A stretch of 64,000 nt of DNA from Cynocephalus volans (Eukaryota; Chordata; Mammalia; Dermoptera; Cynocephalidae). The notes below the pieces were generated by a model. That model was given only the letters and a program-made list of their open reading frames with translations, did not search any database and was not told where the DNA came from. Below, piece after piece: positions 45,466 through 64,000 of the stretch (the stretch's first letter is position 1; the number at the start of each line of letters is the position of its first letter). The translations under genes were made by a program, and so were the position numbers. The stretch is taken from assembly GCF_027409185.1 (NCBI RefSeq), contig NC_084475.1, positions 16,946,130-17,010,129 on the forward strand. The letters are read 5' to 3'.

Positions 45466-46779
45466 GCAGGTCCAGAGCTATTCCCAGCAACAACCACCAC
45501 CAACCCCGGCTCTGGCTCTCGCAGCAGCAACCTTGGTCTCCTGAGAGCAGAATCCCAATCGCTGCCCTGATCATGGAGCCCCGGCCTGGCTGCTTCCTGG
45601 AACCTCCGGCCCCCAGGTTGGGAGCTGGGGACCGGTTGGGAGCTCCTCGGGACCCCCAGCTCAGCCCCTCTGGGTGGCTCCCCTCCTCCCTTGGCCCCTG
45701 TGAGCTTCTCCACTTGCTTCTGGCCTTTTGCCTCCATCCAACTCTGCCTCGGTTTCCTCCCATGCTCTTCTTTGCTCATTCAGCAAGTTTCCCCAGCATC
45801 GCCTGTGGCCACATGGGTCTAGACACTCAGGATACAGGGACTAGGAAAACAGATCTTGTCTTTATTTCACATTTTGGCATTTTGTTCATCATGGATTTGG
45901 AAAGCATTAATTTTGATTTTTAACAAAATATCTCATTAAATATTCCAGTTGATCCCTGAGTTTGGGGGCACCCCCTGAAATCTTGCTTGACCCTAGTCTG
46001 CCTCTGACAGGTGAGGTCCATGCTCACGTGGAGTGGATGCGCTCATGAGGGAGGCAGACAAACCAAACACACAAGGTCAGGTCACAGTCGGAGGAAATAT
46101 CAATGAGAGCACAGAGAGGGATGGAGCTGCGGTGAGAGAGAGCCTCTCTGCTCAGACACCTGAGTGTGAAGGGAGGAAGGAGCCACAGACGATGGAGGGG
46201 GAGCGTTCTGGGAGGAGGACAGAGCAGATGCAAAGGCCCTGGGGCAGGAGCGTGGCAAGAAGGGGCCGGAGCCTAGAGAGTGGGAGAAATAAGTCTGGGA
46301 AGAGCAGCCTGGGCGGGCTGGCGGGTCAGGCCACCACTCTGCGCTCTGTTTGAGTGTGACTTCAGGAACGATGGCAGGCTCTTGATGGGGTAGGGAGGAG
46401 CCGAGGTGATCTGATTCACATGGTGAAAGCATCTCCTGGGCACCGAGTGGAGAACAGATGCAGGAGGGCAAGGGGGAAGCCAAAGGCTGGGAGGATGCCC
46501 TGCAGTCACCGGGGAGAGATGATGCTTCCTTCCCTGGGTCATTTCAAGCTCAGCTGGGGGCCAGCCAGAAAGCCTTGGGAACGTATCAGACACGCATGTG
46601 CTGCTGTGATCATCCCTGCGAGATCTGAACATCAACCCACCCACTGTGCACCTGCGGGAGCCTTCTTCCTGCAGCAAAGGAATCTCACTAAAACCCATCT
46701 GTGCAATATGACCCTGACAATATAAAACGTAATTATATACATATATATGTATGCCATGTATAATGTGTGTGCACACAGG

Positions 46780-47000
46780 GAAAAGCCTGCAAGTATTTAC
46801 ACCAAAATGCTGACAGTGACTGTCCAGAGGATTTTTATTGTCACAGCCCTGACATGCCTCAGGCTGGAGTCTTCAGCTGCTTGCCGGACACCTCCCTTCG
46901 TGCTTTCCTTTTTTACCCAAATTTCCTGCAATGATCACATATTGCTTTTGTAACCATACACAAATTCCATGAATGCTATTTCAAAAACTAAGTATAAAAA
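46780..47000 (+). repeat. L1 3'-end-like fragment
   Basis: 'aaatgctgacagtgactgtc' through 'aaatttcctgcaatgatcac' resembles an old L1 3' end. Short (TA)n runs precede it at about 46733-46755. Confidence 0.4.
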
Positions 47001-47714
47001 TTCAAAGCATTATAAAATTCATAATGTGTACAAAAGACATCCAGGAGACTGGGGGAGGGTGATGGGTTATGGGTGAGTTGTCTCCTAAATTTTCTGAAAT
47101 GCAGTTAAAGAAAAAAATGTTATCCTATAATAAAGTTGTTGTTTTTAACAATGAATGACCAGTATTGCATATTCTGTCTTTGGACTCACCCCCCTGCCCT
47201 GGGAGACCCCCCTGCCCCCATACACCCCCAACCCTGCTGCAGAAAAGGGCTGGGGGAGGCAGAGATGGGGGTTGGGATCCTCAGTCCCTGTAGGATGACA
47301 TGTGGTTAACGGAGCAGATTAGTTCGCTCAGACACGCACCCATGGTTGGATAGTGCTCTGGGCAGCAAGCCTGTTGTCCCCTCCACGTGACCCGTCCAGT
47401 CGCCCACCTGTGAGGCCCAGTTACTCAGGATGACGCCCCCAGCCCTGAGAAACTTGCAGCTCCCCAAGGGAGAAAGCCACCACGTTGGCTGTTCCTGCCT
47501 TGCGTTTCTGGCACACGTCTCAGTAAACACTCACCATTCCCTAGATGGTCTCCTTTTTCCCTGCTGCGATATTTCCTCATCCTCCCTTCTCTGCTCAAAC
47601 CCCCCAGGCACCCACACCCGCAGGCTTGTTAAAAAACTGAGCTTGACGCAGCCAGGGCTGCCCTCAGGTCCCTTGTCACATCTCCTCCAGCATGTCCTTT
47701 AAGGCCACCACCCT

Positions 47715-48005
47715 GCTATGGTCTGAATGTTTGTGTGCACCCAAATTCATAGGTTGTGATCTAGCCCCCAAAGCGATGGTGTTAGGAGGTGGGGCCTTTG
47801 GGAGGTGACTAGGTCATGAGGTGGAATCCGCCCCTTCCACCAAATGAAGACACAGTGAGAAGCACCATTTATAAACCAGAAAGTGGACCCTCACCAGACA
47901 CTGAGTCTGCTGGCACCTTGGTCTTGGACTTCCTAGCCTCCAGAACAGTGAGAAATAAATTTTTATTGTATATAACCAGTTTATAATTATTATAGCAGCC
48001 AGATG
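47715..48005 (+). repeat. LTR-like interspersed repeat
   Basis: 'tatggtctgaatgtttgtgt', 'gttaggaggtggggcctttg' and 'gacttcctagcctccagaac' followed by 'gagaaataaat' give a near-complete copy of a common old mammalian element, probably LTR-type. Confidence 0.55.
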
Positions 48006-48540
48006 GATGAAGACACCCTCTCTTTCTTGAGGGCTTCCCTCCTGCAATCCTCCTGGTCCCCCGCCATTGCACTCTCTTCATGTCTCTTTGTCTCTCTGTC
48101 TGTGTGTCTCTCTCTGTCAGGGATCAGGCTGTGCACAGGCTGGCACCTCTCTCTCCTGCACCTCTGCCTCCTGTCTCTCCCCAACCCCTTCCAGTCAGCC
48201 TTCCTTCCCCTTCAGCAGCTCTGAATGGCCTTGTCACAGTGCCGGGCACCACCTTGCCCTCTGTCCTCAGTGCTCTGGACCCATGGCAGCGCCTGCACAG
48301 CTGGCCATGGCCTCAGGAAAGCTGTCCTGGCAGCTCCCTGGCTCTGCTTCCCCATCCTTTTTCCTCCGCTGGCTCCTTCCTTTACTTGACCTCAGGAGTG
48401 CTCCAGAGCTCTGGCCTCACCCCCTCCTCTTCCCACGTGCTCCCCTCCGTGATCCCATCCAACCCCAAATTTAAATCCCAGCCCTGACGTCTCTGTCACA
48501 CTTCAGGCTGGAGTATCCAGCCACCTTCTGGACACCTTGC

Positions 48541-48642
48541 GTTTTTGTTTTGTTTTTTTAATTTGGTGGCTGGCCGGTACCAGGAACCAAACGCTTGACC
48601 TTGCCTGCGCTATAACCAGCTGAGCTACTCGGCCGGCCACCT
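48541..48642 (-). repeat. tRNA-Ile-like monomer SINE
   Basis: Minus-strand monomer: plus reads 'ggtggctggccggtaccagg', 'ctataaccagctgagctact' and 'cggccggccacct', with a T-rich run at the left as the complement of its tail. Confidence 0.8.
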
Positions 48643-48669
48643 CCTGTTTAATGTGACAAAGCAGAACTC

Positions 48670-48990
48670 TTGCCAAAACCTGTTCTTCCCCAGTCATTTT
48701 TCCTCAGAAAATGGCGACTCCATTCACCAAGTGAAGCGGGCCCCAAACCCTGGTGTTGTCCTCCGCAGTCCTCTTTCAACCCCACATCCCATCCATCAAG
48801 AAATCATGACTTCAATCTATTGCTTCTTGCCACCTCCACTATTCCTCCCCGCCCGAGCCTCTGCCCGCTGTCACCCCCTGTCACCTGGACCCACCACCCT
48901 CCTGCAGCGCCCACACAGCCACCAGGGTCACTTAAAGACTGAGTCAGGTCATGTTTCTTCTCTCAAACCTCCCCAGGGAGGACAGAGGTT
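48670..48990 (+). repeat. L2-like fragment
   Basis: CT-rich text including 'acttcaatctattgcttctt' and 'aaagactgagtcaggtcatg' resembling the L2 3' region. Diverged, low certainty. Confidence 0.35.
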
Positions 48991-50636
48991 TTACACACAG
49001 GTGGGGACACCACAGTGCTCTTGTGGGAAGGTGCTCACAGAACCTTCTATGAGGGGGCTTGTCCAGGAGGGCTCATCAAGGAAGGTTCTGGAAGGAAGAG
49101 GCACGGAGCAGCTCAAGGCTCCATGAGGAAGCGGTACCATTTCAGTAGGTGGCGGGGAGGGCTTCTCTGCAGCAGGGGTGAGTGGACAAAGACCTGAAGC
49201 TAGAGAAAGTCAAATTTGTGACGGAGAATGACTAACAGTTCTGACGTACCCTGTAAGATGAGGGGAGTGTGTTGGTGCCAGACTGTGGGGCCTTCAAGGG
49301 CCGAAGAGCTCGGACTGTCTTTGTGAGTTAACCTGGAGCCACTGGAGATTCTGGAGCAGGAACAGGGCCGGACTGAGTCGGCCGCCACGTGGAGGGTGGA
49401 CCGGACAAGGCAGGGCGGCTACACCTGAAGCCATGCTGGCCACTGAAGGATGATGGCCGGGTGTGGGCGGAAGAGACCACAGAGCAGAGAGAACCTACGA
49501 CCAAGAGTTAAAACTGACAGGAAGTCATCTGGGGATGTCCCTGTCCTCTGCCAGGAAAGACTGAAATGGGCCCACGGTGCTAGTACCGTAGCAGGAGCCA
49601 CATACCAGAGCTGGTGGAACCACAGGAGGGCACCTCACCCAGGGCAGCTAATGACTTATATGGTGGCCTTGAATGAGGGCTTGTCCCCCCACAGACACCG
49701 AGAAAAGCTGGATCAAACAGCATCCTTCTCCTGAGAAGACTGAGAGCTGGTAAGTCAGTGGTGAGAGGAAAGGGAAGCCCGAGGAGCCCACCTGAGAGCA
49801 GTGCAGTGCCAGGGACTTCAGGTTGTGGCGGGGGTGCCCAGCCCCACGGCTAAGGGTCAGGAGACGATCGGGCCTGGGGCTGCCCTCTCCCACTCCGCCA
49901 TCTGGGTCCCGGACTCCCGGTCAGCTGCACTGGTCCCTCCTTCTAGCAAGGCTGGGTGGTGTGGTTTTTCATGATCCTCAGAGACCTGACTCCCTCATTT
50001 CCTAGCACGTCCTTCCTGTACGGGCTCCCTCATTTTGGGAGCCTGAATGGGCCTCTGTCCCCTGCCACCAAAAGCTCCTGACCCAGTGTCTCCAGCCCTA
50101 AGGGACTGCCAAAGTCAAAACTCTTACCCCGCTGTGATAAATTGTTTTACCAAAGGCATCCAGTGAACAGCTACAAAACCTATTGCCCTGTGGGTTTGGA
50201 TGGGGGACTTTCTTGATGTCAAAAATGAGAGTTTTTCAGCCAGGGTCCCTCAAATAGGATACACTAAGACAGGGCTGGGAATTAGGGAAAGGTGAGTGAG
50301 GCATTTGCCTGGGCTCAGAGTTTAGGAGCGGTAGCTGGGTTGCTTAGAGATCCCCATAATGGCCAGCTGACAAAAAAAAATTGAGGATAGTAGTCAAAAG
50401 AAATAATATTTAAATTCAATGTTTTTAAAAATTTATATTAAAACTAAAACATCCACGATGATGAAAAACTCAAAATTTTAAACAAAGGCAGGCTTTGTTG
50501 TTTTGTGTTGTTTGTTTTAATGACCCTGCGTGGCTGCTGTGTCCCCTTTGGGTGAGTTTATACATGTTGAGGCATGTTTATACATGGGGAGCCAGTATCT
50601 TGGGCAATGTGGGGGGCTTTATATATAGTCTTTTTT

Positions 50637-50788
50637 CTTTTTCTTTTTCTTTTTTTTTTTTGTCTTTTTCGTGACCGGCACTCAGCCAGTGAGTGCACTG
50701 GCCATTCCCATATAGGATCCGAACCCGCAGCGGGAGCGTCGCGGCGCTCCCAGCGCTGCACTCTCCCGAGTGCGCCACGGGCTCGGCC
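50637..50788 (-). repeat. Hairpin-type SINE subfamily copy
   Basis: Minus-strand copy with the same features as those at 41337 and 42575: shortened right unit, tail read as 'gtctttttcgtgaccggc' on plus, linker tataggatccgaacccgc, and a hairpin with arms gggagcg and cgctccc in the anticodon position. Confidence 0.88.
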
Positions 50789-50925
50789 CTTTTTTTTCTT
50801 TTTGAGTAGAGCATTTATTAAGTTTTTCCGCTTGGTCGGTCTGTGGGAGGATATTTTCCTAAGTGTGCACAGGGCTACACACTCAGGCTCCAGTATGGCT
50901 GTGCCTCCTTTCAAGTGGGGAAGGG

Positions 50926-51036
50926 GAGCTGGCCGGTCAGCTCAGTTGATGAGAGCGCAGTGTTATAACACCAAGGTCAAGGGTTCGGATCCTCATATGC
51001 CCAAAAAAGAAAAAGAAAAAGAAAAAGAAAAAGAAT
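50926..51036 (+). repeat. tRNA-Ile-like monomer SINE
   Basis: 'gctggccggtcagctcagtt', 'cagtgttataacaccaaggt', B box gggttcggatcc and a tail of five GAAAAA units. Confidence 0.85.
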
Positions 51037-51059
51037 AATAAAGTGGGGGAGAGAGGTGG

Positions 51060-51430
51060 GGCCTCCCAAGGAAGGGACGCGGCCCGTGGCGCAGGCTGCG
51101 GCCTCCTCGGCGAGGTTCTCTCCGTGGCCAGCAGGGGTCACTGTGGGGCCGCGCCGCCAGGACCGCGGGTCGGGGAAGGAGCCGGAGCCTCTGCGCACCC
51201 TGCATTCCCGACACCCCATCGCTCACGGCCCGCCGGCCAGGGAGCTGACCCAGTTGCCCAGCTCTCCCGAGAGAAGCTTGACTCAGTGTAGAGCACAAAA
51301 CAAAAACCCCAGCCACTGCCCCCTGTCCTCGGCCCCCTGCTTCCGGCCTGCGGCCTGTCCAGCACCGCTGCCTGCAGTGGGACCTCGTTGGCCCGCTCCA
51401 GGCTGCAGCCCTAGCCCAGGTCTGGGGTGA
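51060..51430. promoter_or_regulatory. Small CpG-rich patch with a CTCF-like motif
   Basis: A locally GC- and CpG-rich stretch unlike its AT-rich surroundings ('gacgcggcccgtggcgcagg', 'ggccgcgccgccaggaccgc'). The plus-strand motif CCAGCAGGGGTCAC at 51128-51141 fits the CTCF core with one mismatch. No gene start or exon recognised; an insulator or enhancer is possible. Confidence 0.4.
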
Positions 51431-51914
51431 CTGGCTAATTGCCACCGTCCTCAGTCCAGGGGTTGGGGAGTGGGGAGGACCTTTCTCAAGGGCCTTCTCA
51501 CTGCAGAAGGACTCCGGGTTTTCCAGGCTCAGAAGCCCCTTCCCCACTCTCAAGCAAACTGGAGTGAGATGAGAAGGGCCTTTCTTCCCAGAGACTACCC
51601 CCCACCCCCAACCTCAGATGTCCCTTCTCCTCTGGTAGTCCCTGAGGACCTCTGGTCTCTTGGCTCCCATCCTGCTCTGGCTTTGGTTCGGCCTGAGCCC
51701 GCCAGGGACCACGAGGCCCACCAGGACTTCGCAGGTCTCCTGGGTTGCTTTCTTTCCTTTGCCCTTGGCCTCCTGACATTGCCCTTGTTCCTCTGCCTCC
51801 CTTCCTCTCTCCAGCCTGCCCCTTCTCTTTCAGGATTCCTGTCTCAGCGCACCCTCCCTCCTGTCAGGCTTGGCTGCCCAAGTGCCTGACAGTCACTGTC
51901 CTGAGCACTTCTCT

Positions 51915-52110
51915 TGTCCCAGCACTGTGCTAAGCGCTGTAGCATACATCTTCTTCTTCCTGGCACCTGTCTTGTGAGACAGGCTTCATGTTCACTCTGA
52001 TTTTAAATTAGAAAATTTTAAACTAGGACTGCAGCTCAGAAAGGCTGAGTAACTTGCCCAAGGTCACACAGTGCTAAGAGACTGAGCCTGAGCCCAGAGC
52101 CCAGCCCTCT
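51915..52110 (-). repeat. MIR SINE, antisense
   Basis: 'gcactgtgctaagcgctgta', 'gctcagaaaggctgagtaac' and 'ttgcccaaggtcacacagtg' are antisense MIR text. Confidence 0.75.
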
Positions 52111-52295
52111 GTCTTCCTGTGCTGCCTTCCTGGAAGGGCTTGGCCCACACTCTCTGCCCCGCACCCTGCTTCAGTTCACACTCTTGGCCAGTATACTTGT
52201 CTTGCTTTCTAAGAGTGGCATTTATTTGTTCTTTGGATTTCTACCGAGTACCTCCACAGTGCCAGGCCCAGGAGATGAAGGCACAACCTGCATTC

Positions 52296-52359
52296 AAGTT
52301 CACGGACTGCGGGGGTATAGCTCAGTGGTAGAGCATTTGACTGCAAGTTCACAGACTGC
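52296..52359 (+). other. tRNA-Cys 5'-half retropseudogene with target-site duplication
   Basis: 52311-52345 is the first 35 nt of a mammalian tRNA-Cys: gggggtatagctcagtgg, the D arm and the anticodon arm up to the GCA anticodon, where it stops. There is no 3' half, CCA or poly(A). Duplicated flanks aagttcac(g/a)gactgc lie at 52296-52310 and 52345-52359 with one difference (the A at 52345 may belong to either). This is the structure of a tailless retropseudogene, a class known in mammals and thought to be produced by L1 machinery. It is not a functional tRNA gene. Confidence 0.88.
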
Positions 52360-53157
52360 GAGACAAGACTTTTCCTGTGTGTCAGCTGAGTCTTCCCAGG
52401 CAGCCCGAAGCCCTCCCAAGGGGCAGAGGCTGTTTCCTGCTTCTCCTGCAGCCCACCCAGGGGTGGTGACCTCCTGCTCCCTCCTTGGGGAGTTCATGCT
52501 GCTGACTGTTGCCTCCATTGTGGTGTGGGGGCTGGGCATACCTGGCCCAGGCAGGCTATGGGGTGCAGGACAGAGGGCTTGGGATGGGGGTGTGGGGGTT
52601 GAAAGCTCAGGAAGATATTGGGAGTTTAAGGCTGATGAGAGCGGGCTTCCTTTCTCAAATACCCTAGGGCTGATCACATGTATCTCGAGCAGCAGGGCCA
52701 GGCACTCAGTTCTCTCCACGTGGCACGTCCACTGCTTAGGTCTAGGTCAAGTTTCAATCCTTGTCTCTTTCACTAGAGCGCTGGGACAAACAGGGCCATT
52801 CTGTCTGGACATCTCTCCCTTGATCCCTTCCTCATGTATTCTATCCTTGCTAGGAGATTTCCAGAACAAAATCTTAAAAGTCCCTGGCTTTTTGGCAAGG
52901 ACAGACACCCCTCTGTTCCCCACAAATCCCAGCTGCTAGTTTCCAGATCTGTGTAACTGGGCCCCACAGCAATCTTAATGCCCCAATTTAGACAAGGGCC
53001 CAGGAGCAGCCAAGGCTGAAATACAGGTGAGAGGGTGCCCTTGGCAGGGGGCCCTTTCAGGAAAAAGGCCCGAGCCCGGAACTAAGAAAGGGAGCTGGCA
53101 AGGGCAGGTGGCAGGAAGAGCGAATGAGTGTGCACAGATACAGCAAGAATGGGTCTG

Positions 53158-53163
53158 TTTAAT
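53158..53163 (-). terminator. CYGB: CYGB poly(A) signal
   Basis: ATTAAA on the minus strand (tttaat on plus), about 1.2 kb past the CYGB stop, followed on the minus strand by a T/G-containing stretch. It gives a 3' UTR length in line with the known gene. Confidence 0.6.
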
Positions 53164-54363
53164 GACACAGCTGGGTTTGGTTACAAACATCAGAAACTAC
53201 AAAAGGAGGACAGGCTGTTACATGGTGATTGCACGAGGATGGGACAGGAGGGGACACAGGCACAGTAGCCACAGCAGCAAAACATCCTTGAGGACAATAC
53301 AAGTGACCAAGGGTCACACATGGGGGTCCCCAGCAAGGCTGACACAGATGGATGGACAGGGCCGACTGCCAGCCAGGAGGAGGGGCGGGGAGGGGAAGGC
53401 CCTTGGCCCTTAGCTGAGGGATTGGACGAAGGCATCAGTAAGAGCAGCCTGGGTCCCCCCAGGGCTGTCTCAGTGGCAAAGGCAGGTGGGGCTGGCATCT
53501 GAGGTTTCTTTTCTAAGGCCCCTCCCCCAGTGCAGTCAACGATGGGGAACTTCTGGGCCCCTCTGCCCTGCCCTTCAGTGAGCAAGTCAGTGAGCCAAAT
53601 CCTTGGAGGGGGTGGGGGAAGCCAGATCCTTTTTGTCTAGAAGTGGAAAGCAGGAATGTGGGGAGCTGACAAGAGAGAATGGGTTGGACTTTGCTGGCAG
53701 GCTGGGTCACCCCAACTCTGCCCATCCAGGCCCAGATCCTCTGTGCTGCAGTGTGACTCCATCTCTGCCTGAACACTCTGTTCTCTGCCAGGAATCATGA
53801 AATGACCAAGACCCTCACTGCTCCCGACACAGGTGGGTAGAACCGAGGTTTCTGGACCCCTCAGATACACATTATAGATATGTATGTGTGTGTATATATA
53901 TATATATTTATATAGAGATTGTATATAGAATATATCTGTATATACGGTAGATGTGTGTGCGTGATAGTCTAGATGGTGAAGTGGAGACCTGCATGCTGGT
54001 CGGGCAGATAGAAACGGGGCAGGCTTATTTCCAGAGTGATTCATACACCTGTCCCTGCTTCCTGCCAGACCTTCAGCTGGGTCTCTCTCTAACAGTGAGT
54101 AGAAAAGCTAACAAGAGTGGGCCCGGCTCTGCAAGGAAGGGTCCCCTGTCTGCCCGCCATGCTGGGGTCAGCATCCAGGCAGCCAGCGCCACCTCCCAGC
54201 AGCTCCGGGGGGACTGCGGCCACGGTGGAGGCTTCCTTCCAGGAAGACGAGTCAGGGTTCCTCCAGCTTCCTTGGCACCCAGAAATGGAGGGTCAAGGAG
54301 GGTCTTCAGAACTTGGCCTTCTGCTCAAAGTGCTGCCAGGGGGTGGGGGAGGAGGGAAGGGTC
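53164..54363 (-). other. CYGB: CYGB 3' UTR
   Basis: Sequence from the stop codon to the ATTAAA signal. It includes a (TG)n(TA)n microsatellite at about 53882-53945. No repeat insertion breaks it. Confidence 0.6.
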
Positions 54364-62931
<8,568 letters not shown>

Positions 62932-63420
62932 TTAAAAAAATAAATCCTCGCCAAACCCCCCACCCCGCGTCGGGGAGCCAATTCCGGCAAGGTGAAGGCT
63001 GGGCGGGGCGGGGGCGACGCGACGGCCGCCCGCCCACCCGCCAGGCCACGGCGGAGTTGGACCGCGGGGCGGGGCTGGGGTAGGTGTGGTCGCTGTGCCG
63101 GGGGGTCTCGGGGGAAGGGGCGGTGACGCGGCGCTGCGCAGCGCCGGCCACTCGGGAGTGCGCCCCGGCGGGCGCGGGTCTGGGGGCCGTGTGTGCCACT
63201 CCCGCTGCGTGCGGTGTCGGCGCGTGTGCGTGTGTGCACCCTGCACGCGGAGGGGACCTGACTCAAAGCCAAACACGCCCAGGCATTCGCGGCCGCCCGC
63301 CGCCCGAGGGGGCGAACGGGAGCCCCTCTCCCGGCCACCGCGGACCAAGCTGGGTTCCCGCTGCCTCCGGCCTGTCCTCAGCCAACCTCTGGGGACCCCC
63401 AAGCTCTGGGACGTTTAGGA

Positions 63421-63728
63421 CCGGCGTCGTCTCCCTGCTCGCCTACCGCTCCAGCTGTCCGAACTTGAGCACACTTCCAACATCGGGCGCCAGAGGCCTT
63501 CGACCCCTTTCTTCCAGCCAACGTCCCCTCCCTCTCGGTGCACGCACTCGACGGTGGCGGAAAGAAGCCCCTGGGTGGCTTATTAATGACACGGGCAGGC
63601 TAGAACCAGGCGCTGCCCTAAATTCTGGCCCTGTGGTGACGAAGAAAAGTCCGAAGAAGAGGCAGCTGGGGTTCAAGAAGTCTTGAGGAAGGTCCAGGCT
63701 GCTGGTGACATCTCAGCCACCACCAAGG
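63421..63728. other. DNA upstream of CYGB
   Basis: GC content falls away from the island. No exon recognised. The PRCD gene expected beyond CYGB in other mammals is not seen within the window. Confidence 0.4.
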
Positions 63729-63925
63729 TCCCGATTCTTTTTTTTTTTTTTTTTTAAAGATGACCGGTAAGGGGATCTTAACCCTTGGCTTGGTGTTATC
63801 AGCACCACGCTCACCCAGTGAGCTAACCGGCCATCCCTATATAGGATCCGAACCCGTGGCCTTGGTGTTATCAACACCACACTCTCCCAAGTGAGCCACG
63901 GGCCGGCCCTCAGCTCCCGATTCTT
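63729..63925 (-). repeat. Young dimeric SINE with target-site duplication
   Basis: Minus-strand full dimer (about 63740-63910): T run, complements of the right and left units, ending gggccggccct on plus. Copies of tcccgattctt at 63729-63739 and 63915-63925 mark the duplication. Confidence 0.9.
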
Positions 63926-64000
63926 GGGGTGGGAAGACAAATTCTTCATCCTGGTGGATCCTGCTCAGGGAGGTGTGAGTGAGATTGCACCAGAGGTGGG

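Larger units (their letters stand above)
33151..53140. other. Intergenic region between RHBDF2 and CYGB
   Basis: About 20 kb with no exon, conserved protein segment or functional RNA gene that I recognise. It is made of young SINEs, L1 3' ends, LTR-like pieces, MIRs and unassigned DNA, entered individually. A CpG-rich patch at about 51060-51430 and two CTCF-like motifs are the only regulatory hints. Confidence 0.6.

Noticed and set aside
52311-52345. Possible functional tRNA-Cys gene
   Set aside because: The 3' half, T arm and B box are absent, so neither transcription by Pol III nor folding is possible.
63560-64000. Possible retrocopy or PRCD exon beside the last SINE
   Set aside because: Short frames such as EVLRKVQAAGDISATTK can be read across the SINE, but I could not match them to a known protein, and the PRCD start is not present.

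Overview
This is mammalian nuclear DNA. Coding sequence is confined to short exons with consensus splice sites, two CpG islands mark promoters, and the spacing is filled with MIR, L2 and L1 fragments, hAT-type DNA transposons and many young tRNA-derived SINEs. Gene order is AANAT (+), RHBDF2 (-), CYGB (-), the arrangement known from human 17q25. The young SINEs are built only of one or two tRNA-Ile-like units plus an A-rich tail, with no tRNA-unrelated body. That is how the CYN SINEs of colugos (Dermoptera) are described, so a colugo is my best guess for the species. This is inference from remembered family descriptions, not a database match.

Layout. 1-6155: old repeats and unassigned DNA upstream of AANAT. 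6156-7985: AANAT, the pineal serotonin N-acetyltransferase. All three coding exons and their splice sites are present, but the reading frame is broken: a 1-bp net deletion in the first coding exon, two in-frame deletions (4 and 7 codons) and a premature TAG 16 codons before the ancestral stop. It reads as a unitary pseudogene. 8405-about 32980: RHBDF2 (iRhom2), transcribed leftward and meeting AANAT tail to tail with about 400 bp between the poly(A) signals. Seventeen coding exons give an intact 824-residue frame, and one intron uses a GC donor. A 14.7-kb first intron leads back to a GC-box-rich CpG island at about 32.6-33.15 kb. 33.2-53.1 kb: an intergenic stretch without recognisable genes, dense in SINEs, L1 3' ends and LTR-like elements. 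It also holds a 35-nt 5' half of tRNA-Cys flanked by a target-site duplication and lacking a poly(A) tail. 53.14-62.85 kb: CYGB (cytoglobin), also leftward, with four coding exons giving exactly 190 residues and all haem and redox residues intact. Its CpG-island promoter lies at about 62.4-63.4 kb. 63.4-64.0 kb holds a young SINE.

The three genes are neighbours but do not form a pathway. AANAT makes N-acetylserotonin for melatonin. iRhom2 is an ER pseudoprotease that matures ADAM17. Cytoglobin is a hexacoordinate globin involved in nitric-oxide and redox chemistry. I found no operon, CRISPR array or unfamiliar multi-gene system. The observations most worth following are the decayed AANAT, the tRNA-half retroinsertion, three SINE insertions stacked at one target, and a SINE subfamily whose anticodon arm is replaced by a strong hairpin.
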